Position numbers and translations under genes: made by a program
Assembly (NCBI GenBank): GCA_958450365.1
Contig: CAUEEP010000245.1
Span: 806,001-870,000, forward strand
DNA from: Mesorhabditis belari
Taxonomy: Eukaryota; Nematoda; Chromadorea; Rhabditida; Rhabditidae
DNA length: 64,000 bases
Direction of reading: 5' to 3'
Shown: positions 53,126 to 64,000 of the stretch, in pieces
Layout of the letters: every line of letters starts with the position of its first letter
How positions within the stretch are numbered: position 1 is the first letter of the stretch
Notes under the pieces: generated by a model
The model's input: the letters and a program-made list of their open reading frames with translations, nothing else
The model's database searches: none
What the model was told of the DNA's origin: nothing

Positions 53126-54859
53126 ATGAGGTGGGGTCTTTTGTTCTTGGCGATTGCCGCCTTTGTCGCTGTTTCGTTTGCCGATGATGTGAGTTATTTG
53201 AATAGAAATATGGCTTGAATGAAGATCAATATCAATAAGATCAATAGATAAAACAAATATAATACAATTCTCTGTTGATTAGCCCTTTAAAACTCTTGTT
53301 TCAGTCTTAGAACTTCTACTCTACATCTATTTTAGCGTTAGCAAGTTCATGTAGAAGTTGTAGAAGGTTCCAGAAGTTGTAGAAGGTTCTAGAAGTTGTA
53401 GAAGTTCTTGGGGTAGTTGTAGAAGTTGTAGAGGTTGTAGAAGTTGTAGAAGTTGTAGAAGTAAGTTGTAGAAGTTCTAGAAGTTGTGGAAGTTCTTGGG
53501 GTAGTTGTAGAAGTTCTAGAAGTTCTTGGGGTAGTTGTAGAAGTTCCAGAAGTTCTTGGGGTAGTTGTAGAAGTTCTAGAAGTTCTTGGGGTAGTTGTAG
53601 AAGTTCCAGAAGTTCTTGGGGTAGTTGTAGAAGTTCTAGAAGTTCTTGGGGTAGTTGTAGAAGTTCCAGAAGTTCTTGGGGTAGTTGTAGAAGTAAGTTG
53701 TAGAAGTTCTAGAAGTTCTAGAAGTTCTAGAAGTTCTAGAAGACGAGTTAATTTAAACAAATAGTCTGTGAGTACGCAGAGATTATCTAATTGAACAGTT
53801 TACTTAAAAATAGACTACTATTTAATGACTATTTAGCTAGATTATTTAGCTAGATGAAATTTACATTGATATTTTGGTATTCAGGCGGCTACCGAGGCGA
53901 CCACCGCTGCTGTGGCTGAGTCAACAACTGCCGCTCCAGCTGAGTCCACCGCCGCTCCCACCACCAAGAAAGCTGTTGTGGTTTGTTTTAAAAGTTCAAA
54001 GATTTGATTCAGATTGAAAGCTTAATGCTAGACAAATTTTAGCCCAAGAAGCACGCCAAGAAGCACCACAAAAAGGGGAAACTCCGCAAACAGCACAAGA
54101 AGAACCGCAAGAACTGGAAGAAAAACAGAAAGGTTGTGGAATTAAAGGAAAACTTATGAAATTGCTTTTAGGCAATCGTGAAAGCCCGTCGTGCCGCCGC
54201 TCGTAAACACCGCAAAACTCTCCGCAAAGTGGCTGCTCGTCGTGTTGCCCGCAGAAGATTCTTGAAGGTAAATGGGAAAGAAAACTTGTTGGATATAGTA
54301 CTAAAATGTTTTGTTGTTGATTAGAAGCTTTTGTTAAAGTCTTATAGTTCGTTAGAGTCAACATAGTCAACATAGCCATTCAGCTATAAGTTCTGTCTCA
54401 GTCACTAGATTATTTCAAAGATCCAGTCCAGTCTTGCGATCTAAAGATCCAGTCTTGCTAATGGTAATGAGAAAGAACAGTGAGCCTTTACAAGACCTTG
54501 ACAGGTTAGGCTTAAGATGTTAGCTTTAGATGGCTTTAGACTTCTCCCTGTTCCAAACCCAATTCAAAACAGACTAGGTTAGGCTTTAGATGCCTCTAAA
54601 TGGAATTAGAAATAAAAGTTATAGATGTTATAGATTATAGATATAGATTTAGCTATTCTATTGGATCAAAATTAGCTTTTAAATGCAATTAATTAGCTTT
54701 TAAATGCATGATCTTAATTGAAAACCCATAAACTTTTTCTAGAAGCGTACCGCTGCCCGTCGTGCTGCCGCTCGTCGTGCCGCCAACAAACGACGCACTC
54801 ACAAAAGAGCTCACAAGAAAGCCTTCAGAAAGGCGCACAAGAAACACTTCTCCACTTAA
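53126..54859 (+). CDS. Small secreted, highly basic protein (gene 2)
   Basis: Complete 153-residue model. Exons 53126-53188 (signal peptide MRWGLLFLAIAAFVAVSFAD), 53885-53980 (ATEATTAAVAESTTAAPAES, an Ala/Thr-rich spacer likely O-glycosylated), 54043-54132 (KKHAKKHHKKGKLRKQHKKN), 54172-54267 (VKARRAAARKHRKTLRKVAA) and 54743-54859 (RAAARRAANKRRTHKRAHKK, ending HFST). All junctions are phase 0. The basic part contains no acidic residue, is mostly K, R, H and A, and resembles histone H1 tails or protamines in composition, yet a signal peptide sends it out of the cell. The acceptor TTTCCAG three bases before ATG suggests trans-splicing. AATAAA lies at 54916. Function unknown; nucleic-acid binding, antimicrobial or matrix roles are only inferences. 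Confidence 0.85.
53340..53750. repeat. Minisatellite GTAGAAGTTCTAGAAGTTC...
   Basis: Tandem 9-30 bp units of GTTGTAGAAGTTCTTGGGG type fill intron 1 of secreted basic gene 2. ORFs across it are repeat artefacts. Confidence 0.85.
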
Positions 54860-54915
54860 TAACTTGAATTTTTAGTTATTTATCAGATAATTTATTACAA
54901 TGACGCCCATGATGA

Positions 54916-54921
54916 AATAAA
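54916..54921 (+). terminator. Polyadenylation signal, secreted basic gene 2
   Basis: AATAAA 57 bases after the stop codon. Confidence 0.7.
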
Positions 54922-55029
54922 GGGTTGATAAAAAAAATACAAAAAACGAACAATAACATTTAGACAATTGTTATCTTTAAATGTAACGGATCAAAACAAT
55001 CAAAACATATTTATCTTTAAATACAAAAG

Positions 55030-55326
55030 ATGATTGAGGTTGAGGATGAGGATGAGATGGAGGATGAGGATGAGATGGAGGTTGAGGATGAGATGGAGGA
55101 TGAGGATGAGATGGAGGTTGAGGATGAGATGGAGGATGAGGATGAGATGGAGGTTGAGGATGAGATGGAGGATGAGGATGAGATGGAGGTTGAGGATGAG
55201 ATGGAGGATGAGGATGAGATGGAGGTTGAGGATGAGATGGAGGATGAGGATGAGATGGAGGTTGAGGATGAGATGGAGGATGAGGATGAGGTTGTGGATG
55301 AGATTGAGGCTAAGGATGAGAAATGA
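55030..55326 (+). repeat. 36-bp GA-rich minisatellite with open acidic frame
   Basis: About seven copies of a 36-bp unit (GATGGAGGTTGAGGATGAGA...). One frame gives a 98-codon ORF of EDEMEVEDEM repeats and another an Arg/Met repeat. No splice or start context separates it from simple repeat DNA. Confidence 0.75.
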
Positions 55327-55540
55327 GCTTGAGGATCAAACGATATTTATTCTTCGTCAGTAAAAAGATATTCAATTTTCTTTGGCTTGAGTACATGTAC
55401 ATGACACTACAAAGTACAGGACACTTACAAAGTACATGACAAACCCCAAATTGCAAAATTTGCATATGAAATTAGCATATGAAACATTTAACTTGCTAAA
55501 GAGGATTAAGAATTTCATTTTTATTTGCTTACTTGTGTAA

Positions 55541-57758
55541 ATGATGGCGGTTGAGGACTCAGAATTCCCACAATTTCCCAAGAATTTCAACGCGATCACC
55601 GTAAAACCCGAGAAGATTACGGTATGCGCTTTGATATTCTTAATATTCGCTTTAATATGATGTTACGGAAAAGAGGACTTTTATAAGTCCGCAGCACGAT
55701 TTCCCGAGTGGACACTCAAACTTTGGACACGTTTTTCTCGCATATTTTTAAATATGGGCAAAAACTGAATAGAGAAACGGATTCCCCGTGTCCGATAGGC
55801 GTTTGTATCTCAATTTTGACGCCGTTTGCACGGCGTCAAAAGCAGCTACGGTCATTTTGTGGGATCTCCTTGTAAGCTCTATCACACTTTTCAAGCTCTT
55901 TTAAAAAATAAAATTAGAATATGGCTTTTGAATTGGTTTATTTTGTGCAGATTAAATCCTTGTTAAATTTTGTTTTGGTCATCAAATCAGTGATGCACGC
56001 TTAACTGAGTATCTTTTAACACTGTAATAGTACAGTCGCGTAGTCGCAAAAAAAGTTTTTTCTAGTTTTTCATTTTCAAAGCATTCGTAATTTCAAAAAA
56101 TAACCCTTAATTTCAGCTATTTTTTGATACCGCAGCGAGCATTCTAGCATAAATGAGTGTCGAGAAAAACGTTCAAAGCTAGACTACGCGACACTCCGCA
56201 CCGTCATTATTGGTGGTGGGGTACTATTAAAGGATTTACGGTAGCTCATGTTCGAACAAGAAAACAGAATAAGAATTCAGATAGAATCCTATCTGAATTC
56301 TATCTGAATGCTATGATGTAGCAATTATTCTGTTTTCTTGTTCGAACATGAGCTACCGTAAATCCTTTAATAGTACCCCAGCTCTATAATGACGGTGCGG
56401 TAATTTAATATCGGTGATCACTTTTATTGCCTTTTTTTTCAGGTCAATGGAGGCGAATGGAAAGCTGAGGTGATCATCGAGAATCAAGGGCCCAATCCAA
56501 TACTCTTCAAGGTGGAGAAAAGTTTGATCTTATTCAAAAACCAACCGAAAAACCGGGGGTTTTTTGTCGCCGTGACACAGTTGAGAGTGTGCTTGTCTAC
56601 GGCCCATACGGTCCGGGTTCGATTCCCGGGTGTTTCACCGAACATTGATTTTTTTAGTTTTTTAACTGGCACAACTACAGACAGACAGACAGGCAGACAC
56701 TGCTCTTTTATATATAATAGATATTCAGGGTTAAACCTGTAGACAGTAACCCTTTTATTATATATCTTTTAGGTGAAAGTGACAAACAATAAACGGTGTC
56801 GTGTCAACAATTGTGCCGACGTGATCATGCAGAATAAGACGGTTACGGTGAGTGAAGGGGCTTTTGATTAGATGAGGTTATCTAGATAAGAAATGAGAAT
56901 CTATTACCTCTATTATCTAGATAAGCTATTACCGGGTGTTTCACCGAACTTTGTTTCACCGGCTTTTGATTAGATGAGGTTATCTAGATAAGAAATGAGA
57001 ATCTATTACTTCTATTATCTAATCTATTATCTAGATAAGCTATTACTGTAAACTTTAAGCATAGGAATCTATTTTACTATGTTCATCAGCCTTATTGTTA
57101 TACTTTTATTATGATTCATTCACAGAGTTGTACAGCCCCAGTTTACGGTAGTTTTAGTATTCAGTCTATGAGATTGATTTCAAATATCTTCGCAAATCAA
57201 ATCTTTGCATTCATCAGACTACTTTGGACATACTGTAGTAAAATAGAAAAGCTTACTTACAGCTTACTTACGCTCACAGCAACCCGTACTTAGAAAAAAA
57301 TCTCACAGTAACAGTGCAGTACAGTTACAGTACGTTTACAGTATCTTGAAAGACTTGAGGCGTTGAGAATGAACAGAATTGAAGATTTCAACCCTCTCTT
57401 TCATTCTCATTTACTTCATCCTCATTTACTGTAGTCTCCAGTTAACTCTAGAAATACCGTAATCATTTAAGCTTTTCTGCTTTTCAGGTGTCACTACAAG
57501 GAACCGGAGTCGAACCAAAAGATGAGGATCGATTGATCATCATCTACACACAATACACCACTCCCACAATTGTCGTCCCGAATGCTTTCCTTGTAAGCGG
57601 ATAGATTTGGCCTTAAGCTACAGCTAACGAAAGTTCAGCTAACGAAACTTACAGTAGAATTAACCTTTTTTTTATTTCAGGCTTGGCAGCGTGCAAAAAC
57701 TCGTGACGTCATTTCGAAATCCATGACGATTCCGTTTGAAAAAGAAGTGAAATGTTAA
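55541..57758 (+). CDS. Major-sperm-protein (MSP) domain protein
   Basis: Complete 135-residue model: exons 55541-55621, 56443-56511, 56773-56847, 57488-57592 and 57681-57758, all phase 0. Only the MSP fold is present: ITVKPEKITVNGG, ILFKVKVTNNKRCRVN (the FKVKxT motif of MSP domains), KTVTVSLQGTGVEPKDEDRL, then MTIPFEKEVKC. It is close to the about 127 residues of nematode MSPs but diverged, as in the small MSP-domain (SSP-like) proteins. Cytosolic, possibly sperm-related by family. Intron 1 holds a family A MITE and a long hairpin; intron 2 holds a tRNA-like sequence. Exon 1 has a dead inverted copy at 44349-44690. AATAAA follows at 57798. Confidence 0.85.
56021..56241. mobile_element. Foldback MITE, family A copy 5, decayed
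   Basis: It matches family A but lost part of the left end. A further end fragment lies at 56355-56402 in opposite orientation. Confidence 0.7.
56229..56372. repeat. Long perfect hairpin
   Basis: CTATTAAAGGATTTACGGTA through GCTCATGTTCGAACAAGAAA is repeated as exact reverse complement about 45 bp away, giving about 48 paired bases. The loop itself contains ATAGAATCCTATCTGAATTC palindromes. Confidence 0.8.
56567..56640 (+). tRNA. tRNA-like sequence in MSP intron 2
   Basis: GTCGCCGTGACACAGTTGAG, GCTTGTCTACGGCCCATACG and a perfect T arm TCCGGGTTCGATTCCCGGG. It is related to 33607-33668. The anticodon arm does not pair well. Confidence 0.4.
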
Positions 57759-60283
<2,525 letters not shown>

Positions 60284-60461
60284 CCGCTTATTTGTTTGAA
60301 CCGAAGGAACCATATTTCAGATCGCTTCATACAAACAGGGAGAGGTCTTCGAGCAAAAAAGAAGATCCTGAAATTCAAAAGTTTTTGAGTTTTGTAAACA
60401 ACTTAATGTGATGAAAAGTGTTTAATTCATTGTAAAACTAATTTTGCTTAAAATCCGCTTT

Positions 60462-60863
60462 TTAAGATTTGGAGGCCTTTTCAAGTGTGTATGCAATGGT
60501 TGTTATGATGATCCTGAGGGTGTAAAGCTTTCCCAGAAGTTCTTTTCTGTTTTTTCTTGTCGAAATGATTCTCCTTGTGGAAGATCTTTCAATTTGTTGG
60601 CAATCGTTCGTACCTAAACGTTGTCAGATGCTTAAAAAAATTGAGAAGCTAAACTTACATCATTAGCAAGTCGATTATATACGGCATAATGCTCTCGTTT
60701 TGTCACATGATATTTCTGCATCATTTGTGCCTGCTTATTCTTTTGATCGATTCTAAAACAAATTTGAAAATACGTACATGTACAGTTAAAACTAACCTCC
60801 TAAGTGTTATGAAGTCGGTCTTTCTAGGCAACTTCTGCTCGTGGAACTCAACTTTCGTACCAT
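60462..60863 (-). pseudogene. IMP3-like U3 snoRNP protein, frameshifted and truncated
   Basis: Minus strand: 60863-60797, 60752-60659, 60613-60462. IMP3 is a small-subunit processome protein of pre-rRNA processing. The start MVRKL leads, after a one-base loss, to FHEQKLPRKTDFITLRR. Exon 2 gives MMQKYHVTKREHYAVYNRLA and exon 3 IANKLKDLPQGESFR. A second shift is needed to continue into ELLGKLYTL as in IMP3. The S4 RNA-binding domain that should follow is absent, and the next sequence is the homopolymer block. Either a real pseudogene or a live gene with consensus errors. Confidence 0.7.
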
Positions 60864-61167
60864 CTTGCCTTAATTTAGAGAATAAAAAAATAAATGACCA
60901 AAATGAAAAAAATCTGCATCTCAATTAACAGCCAACAAAATATAGCAACCCAATCTACAGTATTCCACTCCACTTTCGACCTGCCTATAATTTTTTTTCT
61001 CTTCAATGAAATCAAGTGCAACATAACACGTAAAATACAATTGAAAGGGAAAAATCTTTAATAACTTTTTATTCATTTTTTACTATTCTTTCAAAGAAAT
61101 TGCATTTGAAAAAGCAAGAATTATTCGTGACTAAGGTGATCGCAGCCTTTCCACCAGGCCGTTTTGC

Positions 61168-62182
61168 TTACACGTTGTAGAATCGGGAGTTTGGATCGTT
61201 CTGGGGTAAAAGCAATTTTTCATTTTCACTGGGAACACTGAACGTAAAGTACCATGGAAAAAACTCCTGTCATCGGTGTTTGCTGGTGCTTCTGCCTCAA
61301 TCATCGTCATAACTGGTTTATCCGCCTAAAAATAATAAATCAAAACATACTTCATTTAAATCGTACGCTTAAGAAGTCCTTGAGGCGTTTCTTTGTTTTC
61401 GAGTTTTTTCTTTTCGTATGCCCAAGGCATATTATATCCATCGGACATCATCTCAAAAAATTGTTTAGTACTGTGGGGTTGGGGGGGCAACCTTTTCTAA
61501 GGCAGTTTTTTTTGCGTAAACTCATGAATTTCATAGTGGGAGCTCGGGAAAATGCGTTTTAGACGAACTGGGGGGGACCCGAAGTCGCCGCCTCTATAAT
61601 TCTCAGCACTTTACTGCGGGTTTGTATCAGGAGAGCCCATTTAAGGCTTCAGAGGATTTTTTCAACATGCAAAAACACTTTCTTTGCATAATTGAGTGTC
61701 CAGAACATGAAAATAGCAAAAATTAGATCTTGGAAAGTAAAAATGAAAATTTCTGCAAAATTTTTTCTAATGGAATTTGGCTAGCAATTTGGTCAGTTTT
61801 TTTTTTTTTTACCACTATGAAATTCGGGATCAACAAAAATAAAATTGCTCTAGAAAAAGCACTTTTGGGAGAGAGGCTGCCCCCTGACCCCACAAGTACC
61901 AATTGTTTTTCCCGTAACGGCGCTAAAAGAATATACCTCAAAACATCAGACATCCAAAAGACCAAAACGTCGCTTCGAAAATCGAAAAAGTTCGCTTGTC
62001 AAAGACTTCGGGGCGCCCACCAAGACCAAATCCAAATCGGTCAAATCTGCGGCAGTTGAACCAATCTAAAAGGTAAAATTTATAAACTGTACGCCTCATA
62101 CGTTAATTACCTTGTTGAGGAAATGAGTTAGGGGAGCATATAATCCGAAATCTTGACACGATAAATGCAGAGATGTCATCTG
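61168..62182 (-). CDS. Unassigned multi-exon gene, possibly broken
   Basis: Minus-strand pieces, from 5' to 3': about 62175-62111 (MTSLHLSCQDFGLYAPLTHF), about 62060-61950 (IGSTAADLTDLDLVLVGAP), about 61470-61367 (FEMMSDGYNMPWAYEKKK), 61325-61230 (DKPVMTMIEAEAPANTDDRS) and 61200-61168 (NDPNSRFYNV, then stop). The last two join in phase; 61470-61367 to 61325 does not, suggesting another indel in this stretch. A foldback-like segment (about 61467-61900) separates two pieces whose edges look alike, as if inserted in an exon. Family not recognised. Confidence 0.4.
61467..61900. mobile_element. Degenerate foldback element
   Basis: GTACTGTGGGGTTGGGGGGG at 61467 and the complement of GGTACTTGTGGGGTCAGGGG near 61900 face each other, and ATTTCATAGTGG appears in both arms. 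The arms are moderately diverged. No ORF assigned. Confidence 0.4.
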
Positions 62183-62951
62183 AAATAATAAATGATCGAT
62201 TTGGTTTTTATCTGTAAAAAAAAAGTTCAGATTATACATCTGTACATGTAAGTTAAATGCCTCTATGAGAAGCGGAATTGAGTAGTTTACATGGGGTAGG
62301 CTACAATTTTGAGGAACTTTTCATGACTTCTTCTTCTTCTAAGTGAGTCAATCTTTATGATTTTGTTGCACTTATTAAGATCTACAATAAGTGGGGCCTT
62401 CTACCCTTTATACGTCTATCATAATCGACTCAAGAGACCTTGATTTTCTACCCTTCAGTTGAATATTTTCTATATTTTCTTTTCGTCCCCATCTCGATTG
62501 CATCATTCATTTCTATCATTCTTCAGCGACCACATCAAAAGTTCCTCAACCGACTTCTAGTGCCCAAATGATGCAACGCATTTCCAAACCACGAAATTCT
62601 TCCTGCGCATTTTTATTTTTCATGAATTTTTGGAGGGGTGCGGTTGCTCGTTACATGGTCGTTCTTTGCCTTCCCTTCCCTGGGCGCTGGGCACATCGAT
62701 TCTCTGTCTGCCGCCTCCTTTTTCTTTCTCGGTCTCTATTCCCGCACTCACCCCATTTGCCTTTTTTTTAGTTTTTGTCGCCGACGCTCCCTAGCAGTCG
62801 GTATCCTCTAGCAGTCGCTCTCGGGCACCCGCTGCTCAAATCTTTGCCAACGTTAGGCCTTTTGTGGATCTCCAATCTATTCAATGGTTTTTGTTTTCCA
62901 ACGTTTTAACTTTGGTACAATTATCCATTTTATTTAGGTAACCAAATTTAA

Positions 62952-64000
<1,049 letters not shown>

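Noticed and set aside
53389..53764. TSTTTPRTS repeat protein (minus) and VVEVLEVLG protein (plus)
   Set aside because: Minisatellite in intron 1 of secreted basic gene 2.

Overview
The window reads as nuclear DNA of a rhabditid-type nematode. The evidence is many short exons with tttcag-type acceptors, small introns, a major-sperm-protein-domain gene, splice acceptors placed just before start codons (as in spliced-leader trans-splicing), and orthologues of nematode genes. It does not look bacterial, viral or organellar. I cannot name the species. All exon models come from reading splice sites and conserved residues by eye.

Layout. Positions 1-17655 (+) hold most of an ASK1/NSY-1 MAP kinase kinase kinase: 34 exons, 5' end off the window. 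A thioredoxin gene (18879-19316, -), a small unassigned gene antisense to its 5' side (+), ribosomal protein L30 (19771-20415, -) and an unassigned membrane-type gene (20.8-22.3 kb, +) follow. The CCR4-NOT subunit NOT2 (23758-27128, -) has a first intron packed with transposon remnants. A 5.7 kb repeat-rich spacer with a 1.2 kb minisatellite precedes a coiled-coil gene (32847-35325, +). Two unassigned minus-strand genes lie at 36-38 kb. At 42.7-44.4 kb an APC11-like RING gene (-) and an unassigned gene (+) diverge. Two small genes encode secreted, very basic proteins (47227-49215 - and 53126-54859 +). An MSP-domain gene is at 55541-57758 (+). The right end (58.7-64 kb) has a 1.5 kb poly-C/poly-T tract, an IMP3-like gene with frameshifts, an unassigned gene (-), and a GAPDH gene with several frameshifts.

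Introns and spacers are full of non-autonomous DNA transposons. Several have readable ends and target duplications: a Merlin-like element with a piece of transposase, two related elements with 8-bp duplications, a Mutator-like element with a 9-bp duplication, and several TA-flanked mariner-like elements. At least fifteen tRNA-like sequences, some with long variable arms, are scattered through the window; one is interrupted by a transposon at its apparent anticodon loop.

The genes do not form one pathway. They are mostly housekeeping (translation, mRNA decay, ubiquitin ligase, rRNA processing, glycolysis), plus one stress-signalling kinase. The two secreted basic proteins and the tRNA-like/transposon landscape are the parts least explained by known annotation.
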